A DNA stretch of 52,653 nt, from NCBI GenBank assembly GCA_026710435.1, contig JAPOQZ010000253.1:1-52653 (forward strand), in the 5' to 3' direction. The translations under genes and the position numbers were made by a program. Positions 17,226 through 26,023 of the stretch are shown piece by piece. The notes under the pieces were generated by a model that was not told the origin of the DNA, ran no database searches, and saw only the letters and a program-made list of their open reading frames with translations. Each line of letters begins with the position of its first letter. Within the stretch, counting starts at the first letter, position 1. The DNA comes from a bacterium (GTDB lineage Bacteria > Actinomycetota > Acidimicrobiia > Spongiisociales > Spongiisociaceae).

Positions 17226-18335
17226 TCAGCTGACGCTAATCACACTTCTTATCGTGTCACCCCGGTGAATCGCATTGAACGCGGACTCCACGTCGTCGAG
17301 ACCGATCCTCTCTGTGACCAGTCCGTCGAGGTCGAGTTTCCCCTCGAGATACCAGCGGATCAGTTGGGGGAAGTCGCGCGACGCCAGGGAATCGCCGTTC
17401 AGCGAGACCTTCAAAGTGGTGCCGGGAAAGAAGAACCCCTGCATCGGAAGGGTCAGGACTTGGTCGTCAGGGGGGAATCCGATCAGCACCGCCGTACCCC
17501 GGTAGTCGAGGACCTCCACACACTGCCGGGTGGTGGTGGCGAAACCCACCGCGTCGAAGGAGTAATCCACGCCGTGGCCACCGGTCAGGGCGCGTACTTC
17601 CTCGACGGGATCCGTCCGGGAGGCGTCCACCACATCCGTGGCGCCGAACGAGGTCGCCCAATCGAGCTTCCGCGACACCAGGTCCACGGCGACTATGCGC
17701 CCTGCTCGGGCGAGTCGGGCGCCCTGGATCACATTGATCCCGACCCCACCGGCACCGAAAACGGCCACGGTCGCTCCGGGTTCCACTGCCGCGGTTCGCA
17801 ACACCGACCCCACACCCGTGGATACGGCACATCCCAATAGCGACGCCTGCTCGGGCGGGCAGTCGGGGGAGACCGTAACCGCCTGGGGAGCGGCCACCAC
17901 CAGATACTCGGAGAAAGTACCGAGACTCAAAGCAGGTGTCAGGCTCCGGCCGTCGCGGGTCTCGGGACGGGTAACAGCTTCCACAGGTTGCCGGCAATGC
18001 TCGATCCGGCCCGCCAGGCACGAGCGGCATGCATGGCACGGTGCCCGGTATGTAAGAACCACGAACTCACCCACCCGTGACGGGTCGACCCCGTCACCCA
18101 CCTCCTCTACGTAGCCGGACCCCTCGTGGCCCAGCAGGTAGGGGAACTCGTCGCCTAGGTGGCCATCGACGTAGTGCATGTCGCTATGGCACACACCGCT
18201 GGCGGCGATCCGGACCAACACCTCGCCGGGTCCCGGATCCCGGACCCTGAGTTCCTCCGTCGTAAAGGGTCCGCCCCTGGCTTCGGCGACCACACCCCGT
18301 CCGGTCCTGGAAGCGCCGTTCTCCTGGTGCCCCAT
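17226..18335 (-). CDS. Zinc-dependent alcohol dehydrogenase (MDR family)
   Basis: A 369-aa medium-chain dehydrogenase. Catalytic zinc ligands are C49 (GVCHSD) and H70/E71 (GHEG); the structural zinc lobe has C100, C103, C106 and C114. The Rossmann motif is AVFGAGGVG. It oxidises primary alcohols, hydroxymethyl-thiols or aryl alcohols with NAD; the overall pattern resembles the class III/aryl-alcohol branch. Transcribed from its own region, away from the Rieske gene at 18506; a 170-bp divergent gap holds the promoters. It could feed the ALDH downstream. Confidence 0.9.
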   Translation of the reverse strand: MGHQENGASRTGRGVVAEARGGPFTTEELRVRDPGPGEVLVRIAASGVCHSDMHYVDGHLGDEFPYLLGHEGSGYVEEVGDGVDPSRVGEFVVLTYRAPCHACRSCLAGRIEHCRQPVEAVTRPETRDGRSLTPALSLGTFSEYLVVAAPQAVTVSPDCPPEQASLLGCAVSTGVGSVLRTAAVEPGATVAVFGAGGVGINVIQGARLARAGRIVAVDLVSRKLDWATSFGATDVVDASRTDPVEEVRALTGGHGVDYSFDAVGFATTTRQCVEVLDYRGTAVLIGFPPDDQVLTLPMQGFFFPGTTLKVSLNGDSLASRDFPQLIRWYLEGKLDLDGLVTERIGLDDVESAFNAIHRGDTIRSVISVS

Positions 18336-18505
18336 ATTCCTTCAGTCCCCTCGATGCAGCGTTAGATCGTGGGTTGCGACAATAGCGGGAATCCCGGGTC
18401 CTGCCCGCTGCACCGGTTGGCCGGCCCCAGACCTCGAAGCGGCAGGGCAGAGGGGCGCCGTGATACGCTCGCTAGCGGCAGAGGGGCGAGTAGAAAGGAC
18501 GCGCG

Positions 18506-19477
18506 ATGGTTGAGCTTCGGAACTACTGGCACCCGGTGGCGAGGGTGGCGTCTGTCGGAGCAACCCCTGTGGCAGCGTCCCTGCTAGGTGAGCAGTTGGT
18601 CCTGTTCCGGGCGGGTGACGAGATCGTGGCGCTGAAGGACCTCTGCATCCACCGCGGGACCCCTCTCTCCCTGGGATGGATGGAGGGTGACCAGATCGTC
18701 TGCCACTACCACGGCTGGCGTTACGACAAGACCGGGGTCTGCACGCTCATCCCGACCCTTCCTCCCGGTGGTCGCATCCCTCCCGCCGCCCGGGTGCCAC
18801 GGTTCCGCACCGAGCAGCGTTACGGGTTGGTATGGGTGGCGCTCGCCGACCCGAAGCATCCCATACCCGACTATCCGGCTTACGAGAGTGAGTCCATGAC
18901 CACCGTTCTCTACGACGATCTCCGCTGGAAGGCCAACGCGGCCCGGGTGATCGAGAACGTCCTGGACTACACCCACTTCCCGTGGGTCCACGACGGGCTG
19001 CTGGGCGAGCGCGACGAGCCGATGTACCCGCATGTGAGACCCGCGCTGTCCGAAGACGGCTTCAGCTACGACGTACCCGACGATCGCAACAACACCGTGC
19101 GTTCCTACCGGCTCTTCCTGCCGTTCACGGTCCGGCTGACGGTCACCACCCGTATTCCGGAGCACGAACGGGCAACCAACCCGATGAGCCCCAAGGGGCG
19201 CAACTACTCGATGATGTTCACATGCTGCCCGGTCTCGTCCACGGATACCATCCAGTACTTCTTCACGTCCCGTGACTGGAGCCTCACCAAGCCGGACGAC
19301 GACTGGTATGAGTTCGATGCGGTCGTCATGTCGCAGGATCAGGTAGTGGTCGAGAACCAGCGTCCCGAGGAACTGCCGCTGGATCTGACCGCCGAGCTCC
19401 ATCTACGCGGGACGGACGCCGGCGCGCTGGCCTACCGCCGGATGTTGCGGGACCGGGGCGTCGCATGGCACCACTGA
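18506..19477 (+). CDS. Rieske non-heme iron oxygenase, alpha subunit
   Basis: A 323-aa aromatic ring-hydroxylating or demethylating oxygenase. The Rieske cluster ligands are C47, H49, C66 and H69 (CIHRG and CHYHG). The mononuclear iron site is in the ENVLDYTHFPWVH segment (N151, D154, H157, H162). Size and shape match the phthalate/vanillate/carbazole-type group rather than the larger toluene dioxygenases. A GAAAGGA site precedes the ATG. No reductase or ferredoxin gene is seen here, so electrons must come from proteins encoded elsewhere. Followed by ubiX after 52 bases, so the two are probably co-transcribed. Confidence 0.9.
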   Translation: MVELRNYWHPVARVASVGATPVAASLLGEQLVLFRAGDEIVALKDLCIHRGTPLSLGWMEGDQIVCHYHGWRYDKTGVCTLIPTLPPGGRIPPAARVPRFRTEQRYGLVWVALADPKHPIPDYPAYESESMTTVLYDDLRWKANAARVIENVLDYTHFPWVHDGLLGERDEPMYPHVRPALSEDGFSYDVPDDRNNTVRSYRLFLPFTVRLTVTTRIPEHERATNPMSPKGRNYSMMFTCCPVSSTDTIQYFFTSRDWSLTKPDDDWYEFDAVVMSQDQVVVENQRPEELPLDLTAELHLRGTDAGALAYRRMLRDRGVAWHH

Positions 19478-19529
19478 CCGCGAGGGGTCGAAGGCCCGGC
19501 TCTCCGACCGCGATGCGATAGGAGGACCT

Positions 19530-20093
19530 GTGCGAAGGTTGATCGTCGGCATCTCCGGATCGAGCGGTGCGATCTACGGAGTGCGGATCGTCGAGGTTCT
19601 GTCGAGGGTTCCCGAGGTCGAAACCCATCTGATCGTGTCTCGAGGCGCCGAGGCAACGATCGCCTACGAGACGGAGTACGACCCGGCCCGGGTCTTCGCC
19701 ATGGCGGACACGGTGTATTCCAACTCCAAGGTGGGCGCCGCCCCCGCGTCCGGGACCTTCGTCACCGACGGCATGGTCGTGGCGCCCTGCTCGATGAAGA
19801 CGCTCAGCTCCATCGCCAACAGCTACGGCAGCACCCTGATAGCCCGAGCAGCCGATGTGTGCCTCAAGGAACGCCGCAGGCTGGTACTGGTAACACGGGA
19901 GACACCCCTGCACCTCGGTCATCTGAGGTTGATGTGCCGGGTGACCGAAACCGGAGGGGTCGTGCTCCCGCCGGTACCCGGCTTCTACACCCGTCCCCGG
20001 TCGATCTCCGACATCGTCGACCACACCATCACCAAGATCCTCGACCAGTTCGGCATCGAGGCCAACCTGATAACGAGGTGGGGCGGAATCTAG
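19530..20093 (+). CDS. ubiX: UbiX-type flavin prenyltransferase
   Basis: A 187-aa UbiX homologue with the flavin-binding GISGSSGAIYG N-terminus, the VVAPCSMKTLSSIA segment and the conserved RETPLHLGHLRLM region. It attaches a dimethylallyl group to FMN, making prenyl-FMN, the cofactor of UbiD decarboxylases. GTG start with a GGAGGA site a few bases upstream. Four UbiD-family genes and a type 2 IPP isomerase lie within this window, and this is the only UbiX here, so it likely serves all of them. Confidence 0.94.
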   Translation: MRRLIVGISGSSGAIYGVRIVEVLSRVPEVETHLIVSRGAEATIAYETEYDPARVFAMADTVYSNSKVGAAPASGTFVTDGMVVAPCSMKTLSSIANSYGSTLIARAADVCLKERRRLVLVTRETPLHLGHLRLMCRVTETGGVVLPPVPGFYTRPRSISDIVDHTITKILDQFGIEANLITRWGGI

Positions 20094-20152
20094 GGATGAT
20101 CGTGAGTCATTCTGGACAGCGGTAGGTTTAGCCGAGCGTCATCAGGTCGGGA

Positions 20153-21541
20153 CTAGCGACGGGTGGCTCTGAAGTTCTCTGTGCCACATCCGGCCACCTT
20201 GGTGCCAGTTTTCAAAACTGCCCAGGGACGACGGAGGCAACCGAGATCCTCCAACGGATTGCCCTCTACGACCAGCAGGTCGGCAAGCTTACCCTTCTCG
20301 ACGGTTCCGAGATCCGCGTTCACGCCTAGGAGCTCTGCCCCGACGCGCGTAGCGGCTTCTATCACCGCATGGCGCGGCATCCCTGTGGAATGGAGCAACG
20401 CCAACTCGTCGTGAAGGCCCGACCCGGGAAGTATGAAAGGGTTCGGCATGTCGGTCCCCGCCGCGATCTTGATCCCGTGTCGATGGGCCCGCTCCACGAA
20501 CTCGAGTTGCCGTGACCACTCGGTGGGCGCCGCTGCCCAGTCCTCGGCCGAGTAGTCGTTGATCCAGCCTTTCCGTTCCCAGGTCTCGATGACTGCGTCG
20601 GGCATCCGTCCGATGCCGTCCGGTTTGCGAACCGCATCCTCGTTGTTGAGCAGCGCGCTTCGAGAGAGCGTCAAGGTCGGCGTCAGGTAGACGCCTCGTT
20701 CCAAGAGAAGATCCAGCAGGGCGCCCACACGGTCGGATGCGACGTCTATGTATCGCCACGGGCGAAAGGACAGCAGGTGATCGTGGGCACGGCGGGGAAG
20801 GCGGGCGATCTCGTCCTGCTGCTCGTCGGTTAGCAGCTCGGATCCGATCCGGATGTGTTCGAGTGCGTCCACTCCGAGCCGTACGGCAGCTTCCGCCGTC
20901 AGCGTGTTACCGACGTGAGCGGCCACCTTCTTGCCGTGAGCGTGGGCCGCCGTAACGACCTCTCGCAGTAGCTCCCCCGTCATCCACACGTAGATCTTTA
21001 TGAAGTCGGCCCCGTTCTCGATCAGGTCGAGGGTTTGGGCGCGGGCCTCTGCTGCGTCCGAGACCACGCGGAGGCCGGGGTGGGGTCCTCCCGGTGGTCC
21101 GTCCAGGTTGGGTCCGGAACCGTAGAAGCGCGGCCATCTCGGGTTCCCGTCCTTGAGCATCTTGAAGGACCAGTCGAGTTCCGGGCTACCGGTACATCTG
21201 ACAGTGGTCACACCGTACTCGACGAAGTCCTTCATGAACCGGTCGAACAGCGGCATCGGCTCGTCGACGTCGAACCGGTTGTAGGGAAGCAGGCCCAAGT
21301 GGACATGGCTGTCGATGAGGCCGGGGAGGATGGTCTTGCCGGAGAGATCGACGGTCCTCGCCCCTCCGGTAGGGGAGACCTCACCCCGGCGGTAGATGTT
21401 GGTGATCCGGCCTCCGGCCAACTCCAACACGGCGTCCTCGATGGGCTCCCTGCCCGAGCCGTCGATGACCCGGGCCCCGCTGAGGATGAGCGCCGGGGCC
21501 TCCGGTTCGGATGGGATCGTCGATCGGATCTCAGCCGCCAT
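20153..21541 (-). CDS. Metal-dependent amidohydrolase (imidazolonepropionase-like)
   Basis: A 462-aa amidohydrolase-superfamily enzyme: HVH in GLIDSHVHLG, a lysine in DFIKIYV that may be carboxylated, histidines in VAAHVGN and ALEHIRIG, and the aspartate in AGTDMPNP. This subgroup includes imidazolonepropionases, prolidase-like peptidases and various cyclic-amide hydrolases. The gene overlaps the upstream ABC permease by 11 bases, so it belongs to the transporter operon. It probably acts on the imported compound or a close product. The substrate cannot be named. Confidence 0.86.
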   Translation of the reverse strand: MAAEIRSTIPSEPEAPALILSGARVIDGSGREPIEDAVLELAGGRITNIYRRGEVSPTGGARTVDLSGKTILPGLIDSHVHLGLLPYNRFDVDEPMPLFDRFMKDFVEYGVTTVRCTGSPELDWSFKMLKDGNPRWPRFYGSGPNLDGPPGGPHPGLRVVSDAAEARAQTLDLIENGADFIKIYVWMTGELLREVVTAAHAHGKKVAAHVGNTLTAEAAVRLGVDALEHIRIGSELLTDEQQDEIARLPRRAHDHLLSFRPWRYIDVASDRVGALLDLLLERGVYLTPTLTLSRSALLNNEDAVRKPDGIGRMPDAVIETWERKGWINDYSAEDWAAAPTEWSRQLEFVERAHRHGIKIAAGTDMPNPFILPGSGLHDELALLHSTGMPRHAVIEAATRVGAELLGVNADLGTVEKGKLADLLVVEGNPLEDLGCLRRPWAVLKTGTKVAGCGTENFRATRR

Positions 21542-22322
21542 CCGACCGTACCGAGGAGTGCCAGGGGATCGAGACGGTCTCGATGATCTGCACGGCTTGG
21601 AACCAGACGACGCCGAGGATCGCGACGATGAGCATGGACGCGTAGGCGTCCGGCGTGTCGAAGGTCTCCAGGCTCCTCGTGAGAAGGGTTCCCAGGCCTC
21701 GCTGCACCGTCACGAACTCGGTAACGATCACCCCGACGAGGGCCAGCGTGACGTTGAGTTTGAGCGATGTGAAGATCCAGGGGAGAGCACTCGGGATCTT
21801 CAACTTGGTCAACCCGCCCAGTCGGCCCACGGCAAGGGATTCGAGCAACTCCTGGGATTCACGTTCGATGGATGTCAGGCCCTTGTAGACCGAGATGACG
21901 GTGGGCGGCACCGACATGAGGACCACAACCGCGATGGCCGAGTTGGGTCCGAGCCCGAAGTAGAGGACCATCAACGGGGCGGTGGCCAGAATCGGCATGG
22001 CGGCGAATCCGCTGGTGACCGGGAGGAGGTAGCGGCGCAGCGGGTCGACCTCGGAGAGGAGGATCGCAAGGCTGACACCTGCAATCGAGCCGAGAACGTA
22101 CCCGACCCCGGCTGCGTAGAAAGTGTCGTAGGCGTTCTTGCGGAAGAACCACCATCCCTCGAAGAAGGCCTCCACCACGGCAGTCGGGTACGGGACCGTG
22201 AAGATCTTCAGGTCGAACAGGTCGTGGAACACGCCCATCTCCCACGTCACGAGCAGCGCTACCAGAACAGCCAGTGGTGGAACTGTCCTGAGGGTGATGA
22301 GACGTATACGGCCCCGCATCAT
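21531..22322 (-). CDS. ABC transporter permease, NitT/TauT/ThiX type
   Basis: A 263-aa membrane protein with about six transmembrane helices and the BPD permease EAA-like loop (AVGRLGGLTKLKIPSALPW). It belongs to the SsuC/TauC/ThiX branch. Ends inside the start of the amidohydrolase gene and follows a second permease by 7 bases. The two permeases are dissimilar in sequence and likely form a heterodimer, as in the riboflavin and pyrimidine-precursor importers of this family. No ATPase is in the operon; a matching one is at 47659-48438. Confidence 0.88.
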   Translation of the reverse strand: MMRGRIRLITLRTVPPLAVLVALLVTWEMGVFHDLFDLKIFTVPYPTAVVEAFFEGWWFFRKNAYDTFYAAGVGYVLGSIAGVSLAILLSEVDPLRRYLLPVTSGFAAMPILATAPLMVLYFGLGPNSAIAVVVLMSVPPTVISVYKGLTSIERESQELLESLAVGRLGGLTKLKIPSALPWIFTSLKLNVTLALVGVIVTEFVTVQRGLGTLLTRSLETFDTPDAYASMLIVAILGVVWFQAVQIIETVSIPWHSSVRSDGG

Positions 22323-22329
22323 GCGACCT

Positions 22330-23184
22330 CTACGCCCTGAACTCGGGCTGCCACGGAGTGATCAACCGCTCGAGGAGGGCGGCGCCCCGGTAGAAGACGA
22401 TTCCGAGTAGGAGGGTCAGGACCACGGCCGCCCAGAACAGGCTCGCGAACTGGGGACCGTAGTACTGGGTGATGAGGATCAGGTACCCGACCCCGTCGGT
22501 AGCGCCCGAAAGCTCCACGACTATCTCGGCTACGACGGCCAAGGGCGCCGCGATCTTGAAACCTGTGAAGAAGAAGGGCGCCGCGGCCGGGATCCTGAGC
22601 TTCATCAGCGTCTGCCGGCGGGATGAGTTGTAGCTGTCCATCAGCTCCGCCTCGTCATCCGGCACGCTCTTGAGTCCCTTCAGTATGTTCAGGGACATCG
22701 GGAAGAACGTTATGTAACTAGCCACCACGATGCGGGTGATGGTGAAGTCCCGCAGGATCGCTAGCAGGATGGGGGCTAGGGCGATGGTCGGCACCATCTG
22801 GCCGAACACCACGTAGGGGTAGAACGCGCTCTCCCAGATACGGGAGCGTCCCGCGATCAACGCCAAGGCCACGCCGATCACGGTCCCGATCACCAGCCCG
22901 ACCAGGGCGCCGGAAGCGGTGGTACGAACAGCCGACCACAGATCCGGCCAGTTCTGGACCATGGCTATCGCTATGTCGTGCAGGTAGGGGAACTTCTTGC
23001 CGGCCAGCGGCGTGTCACTCGATGCCACCCGCCAAGCGTTGAGCTGCCAGAGGACTCCGACTGCAATCACGAGAAGGACGCCGATACCCCAGGTCCGCAT
23101 CCTGGACCGCTCCGATCGCGAAGCGACCGGGGAGGCAGATTGGCCGCCGCCCCGGTCGGTCACGCTGGTTTCGCTTGCGTCCAT
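22330..23184 (-). CDS. ABC transporter permease, NitT/TauT/ThiX type
   Basis: A 284-aa permease with a charged cytoplasmic N-terminus (about 30 residues), six predicted transmembrane helices and an EAA-type loop (NSSRRQTLMKLRIPAAAPFF). Partner of the permease immediately downstream; follows the binding-protein gene by 24 bases. Same BPD family as SsuC/TauC/ThiX. Confidence 0.88.
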   Translation of the reverse strand: MDASETSVTDRGGGQSASPVASRSERSRMRTWGIGVLLVIAVGVLWQLNAWRVASSDTPLAGKKFPYLHDIAIAMVQNWPDLWSAVRTTASGALVGLVIGTVIGVALALIAGRSRIWESAFYPYVVFGQMVPTIALAPILLAILRDFTITRIVVASYITFFPMSLNILKGLKSVPDDEAELMDSYNSSRRQTLMKLRIPAAAPFFFTGFKIAAPLAVVAEIVVELSGATDGVGYLILITQYYGPQFASLFWAAVVLTLLLGIVFYRGAALLERLITPWQPEFRA

Positions 23185-23208
23185 CTCAGGAGTCGGGCGT
23201 CTTGATCC

Positions 23209-24291
23209 CTACATTCCGTCAGACGCCATATCCCAGATCGATGTGTCGTAGGCATCCGAAGCCGGGACTTCCTGATCGAGGAGCCCGAATCCGAAGAGGT
23301 CCGTCGAGAGCCGTTCGAACGCCGGAACATCGATGCTTCCGTACTCTGCCTCCGAGAAGCCCTCGGGGAAATGCAGGGCCTCGAGCGCGGTGAGCATGTT
23401 GGTCTGATGCAACTCGGACGCTTGGATCGCCTGCTCGAGGATCACGCTGACAGTCTCCTCCGGATTGTCGAACGCGTACTTCCATCCACGGATGGTGGCC
23501 GCAACGAACCGGGCGATCGCTTCGCCCTTCTCGGCGAGGATCTCCTCGGTGGTGTGGAGCACTCCGTGGGGGCTGCCGACGCCGTAGTCGTCGAAGTCGA
23601 TGATGACTAGGTCATCGTCGGTGAAGCCCTCTTCGTAGAGCGACTGGAGCTCGTTCCAATAGGTGGGGGTGATCGTGTCGAACTCCCCGTTCAGGAACGG
23701 ATCGAGGCTGAATCCCTGCTCGACCAATTCGAAGTCCACTCCGGGCTCCAATCCGATCTGGGCGGCAAGCGCGAGGAGTTCCACCTCGTCGCCGCCTCCC
23801 TGGAAGGCCGCGACGGTCTTGCCCGCGAGGTCTTCGGGACCCTGGATTCCACTGTCCGCCATGGCAACGATGGGGAACCCTGACTTGCGATGGAACTGGG
23901 CGACGGCCACCAGCGGGACTCCACGGCTGCGGGCCACGAAGATCGCGGCGGCCTTGCCGAGGGTCAGGTCGGCGGCGCCGGTGATGATCTGCTGGTCGGG
24001 GCTCACGTCAGGCCCGCCGGGCAGCACCTCGACATCCAGGTTCATGTCGTCGTAGAAGCCCTTGCGGTCCGCCATGATGTAGCCGGCGAACTGGGACTGG
24101 GGCACCCAGGTGAGTTGCATCACCAGGCTCACCCGCTCAGGTGCCGCGGTGGTAGTGGGACCCTCGGTTGTGGCCGGTGCGGCCGTGGTGGGTGCGGCGG
24201 TCGTAGGTGCCGGTTCGTCCTCGCCGCACGCCATTGCAACGAGCGCCAGCGCGAGGAGCCCGACAAGAATTCCACCTCTTAAACGGTTCAT
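23209..24291 (-). CDS. ABC substrate-binding lipoprotein, NMT1/ThiY-like
   Basis: A 360-aa lipoprotein: signal peptide with lipobox LVAMACGED, an Ala/Thr/Pro linker, then an NMT1/THI5-type binding domain whose start (LTWVPQSQFAGYIMADRKGF) strongly resembles ThiY and RibY proteins. Those bind thiamine pyrimidine precursors or riboflavin. The start is the ATG after GGAGGGAACC; a longer upstream frame lacks a signal sequence. First gene of an operon with two permeases and an amidohydrolase. A pyrimidine-like ligand would suit the hydantoinase and carbamoylase here, and a flavin ligand would suit the prenyl-FMN enzymes; both are inference. Confidence 0.88.
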   Translation of the reverse strand: MNRLRGGILVGLLALALVAMACGEDEPAPTTAAPTTAAPATTEGPTTTAAPERVSLVMQLTWVPQSQFAGYIMADRKGFYDDMNLDVEVLPGGPDVSPDQQIITGAADLTLGKAAAIFVARSRGVPLVAVAQFHRKSGFPIVAMADSGIQGPEDLAGKTVAAFQGGGDEVELLALAAQIGLEPGVDFELVEQGFSLDPFLNGEFDTITPTYWNELQSLYEEGFTDDDLVIIDFDDYGVGSPHGVLHTTEEILAEKGEAIARFVAATIRGWKYAFDNPEETVSVILEQAIQASELHQTNMLTALEALHFPEGFSEAEYGSIDVPAFERLSTDLFGFGLLDQEVPASDAYDTSIWDMASDGM

Positions 24292-24591
24292 GGTTCCCTC
24301 CGATAGTCCGGGGACTGCCCCGAGCCGAGAGTGAACGCCGGCGCGGGCCGAGTTCATTAGCAGGTTACTAGCGCAGAATCCTGGTGTTCGGAGATTGTTC
24401 ACACTATGGAACCGCTCTGTCGTGTAGCTAACCGCGAGATGTTCCTGAGTTGTCGGAGTCGGGCGGAGGTCATGTGACTGCGGTGGAACAGGATCCCGGG
24501 CCGGGACAGGGGCTCGCGGCACTTTGGGCGCAGAGCGCTCGGATTATGCTCACGAAGCGGTGCGAGGTTGCGATACGGGAGACTGTTCGAT
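24292..24591. other. Divergent promoter region between transporter operon and Rieske gene
   Basis: About 300 bases between two divergently read genes. It should hold both promoters. A TATGCT hexamer near 24545 is a possible -10 for the Rieske gene, but no good -35 accompanies it. No gene or repeat seen. Confidence 0.35.
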
Positions 24592-25647
24592 ATGAGCTAC
24601 AGAGATTCTGATTCTGGCGCCCACCCCTCCCCGCGGGACTACTGGTATCCCGTTTCCATGTCGTCAGACGTTACGGACAAACCCGTTTCGACCATGCTGC
24701 ACGGAGAGAGGTTGGCAGTGGTCAGGCTCGACGGGGAACCGGTGGTCTACAAGGATCTATGTATACACAGGGGCAGCCCCCTCTCCATGGGTTGGGTCGA
24801 CGGATCGAATCTCACCTGCGGATACCATGGCTGGCAGTACGACCGGTCGGGTGCCTGCGTGCGGATTCCCCAGCGTGATCCGAAGTCTCCTATCCCGGCG
24901 AAGGCAAGGGTCCCGACTTATCCCGCTATCGAGCGTTTCGGGGTCATCTGGTCGACTCTTGGCAACCCGGTGGATGGGCCCGGCGACATGCCCGAGTGGG
25001 ACGACCCGAAGTGCCGGACCATATTCCTACCTCCGTTCGAATGGAACGCCAGTGCTGGCCGGATGATGGAAAACTTCCTGGACGCGGGCCATTTCGCGTG
25101 GGTCCATTCCGGGCTCCTCGGCGATCCTGAGCGGCCGATGGTCTACACCGGTCCCCTAAACATGGAGGACGAGGGGTTCAGCTACGTTGTGGAGACTGAC
25201 ATCCGGGATGAGACGGCAGACGGTGGATGGGTTCGCTCGGGTATCTTCTACCGGTTCACGCTGCCGTTCTGGTTCATGATCACGGAGGCCGGCTTCAGGC
25301 CGACGGAGAAGGTCGTACATGGCGAGGAGGACCACGAGAGGGACCAGGACGTCGATGCGCACTACCGGTTCGACATAGTTCTCCAGCCTATGGCCGCGAC
25401 CAGGACGCGCCGTTACACGTGGATAACGCGCAACTACGACCTGGATCCGTCCGCGGACGAGAAGTACCGATCCACCCAGCACACCGTCGCCATGCAGGAT
25501 CAGCCGATCGTCGAGGCACAGCGTCCGGAGGAACTCCCTCTCGACATCACGGCCGAGTTACACATCAAGGGAGTCGATGCCCCCGCCATAGCCCTGCGCA
25601 GACTGCTGGCTGAGAGGGGTCTCGGCGCTAGCGTCCTAGCGCCCTGA
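24592..25647 (+). CDS. Rieske non-heme iron oxygenase, alpha subunit
   Basis: A 351-aa protein from the ATG at 24592 (an in-frame TTG lies 8 codons upstream). Rieske ligands are C57, H59, C76 and H79 (CIHRG, CGYHG). The iron site is NFLDAGHFAWVH (N161, D164, H167, H172). It is a paralogue of the enzyme at 18506-19477, sharing the VEAQRPEELPLDITAELH end almost word for word. Probably a hydroxylase or demethylase of an aromatic or heterocyclic acid. Stands alone on its strand, with no reductase nearby. Confidence 0.9.
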   Translation: MSYRDSDSGAHPSPRDYWYPVSMSSDVTDKPVSTMLHGERLAVVRLDGEPVVYKDLCIHRGSPLSMGWVDGSNLTCGYHGWQYDRSGACVRIPQRDPKSPIPAKARVPTYPAIERFGVIWSTLGNPVDGPGDMPEWDDPKCRTIFLPPFEWNASAGRMMENFLDAGHFAWVHSGLLGDPERPMVYTGPLNMEDEGFSYVVETDIRDETADGGWVRSGIFYRFTLPFWFMITEAGFRPTEKVVHGEEDHERDQDVDAHYRFDIVLQPMAATRTRRYTWITRNYDLDPSADEKYRSTQHTVAMQDQPIVEAQRPEELPLDITAELHIKGVDAPAIALRRLLAERGLGASVLAP

Positions 25648-25744
25648 GCTTCGGCTTCGGTGCGGTAGATCACGTGGGGGCTACAACACCGGGCAGGTTG
25701 GAATCGGCCGGCAACCCTACAGGACACCTATCGAGCCTCTCTAC

Positions 25745-26011
25745 ATGTGTGGATCCTGCTGGCAGTCGGGTGGCTCGATCACTTGCGCCCCCGGTTACAA
25801 CGCCGTCAACGCGATAGCCGAGGACCTGAAGATCAAACGCCGGTGGCCCGAGCTGGCCTTCTTGGACGGATGCGGTTTCTTCGAGGACTGGCAACGACTC
25901 CGGTCAGCCGAGCGCCGACACGTCTCTCAGGCGTCTCCGCGCGTCAGAACCTATCTCGTAGGAAGGCTCGGGCGGCCGGACCCTCGAGAAGGTCGGGCCG
26001 CCCGAGCGTGA
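25745..26011 (+). pseudogene. Short cysteine-containing frame, possible gene remnant
   Basis: An 88-codon frame whose first 60 codons have GC-rich third positions like the real genes around it. The product starts MCGSCWQSGG and contains a helix-forming RRWPELAFLDGCGFFEDW stretch. There is no clear ribosome binding site, and the 3' end runs into a terminator hairpin, so only the first part could be conserved. I do not recognise the family. It may be the tail of a decayed gene rather than a working one. Confidence 0.25.
25966..26007 (-). terminator. Hairpin terminator of the BMP transporter operon
   Basis: Perfect 12-bp inverted arms GCTCGGGCGGCC (25966-25977) and its complement (25996-26007) around an 18-base loop that can pair further. 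It begins 17 bases after the stop of the BMP lipoprotein gene on the minus strand. The T-tract is weak, as usual in GC-rich genomes. It may also stop transcripts coming from the plus strand. Confidence 0.65.
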
Positions 26012-26023
26012 TTGCTTCCGGGT

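Larger units (their letters stand above)
25648..26023. other. Convergent intergenic region with remnant frame and terminator
   Basis: About 375 bases between the ends of the Rieske gene and the BMP lipoprotein gene. It contains a possible small gene or remnant (25745-26011) and a strong hairpin (25966-26007). Nothing else recognised. Confidence 0.4.
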
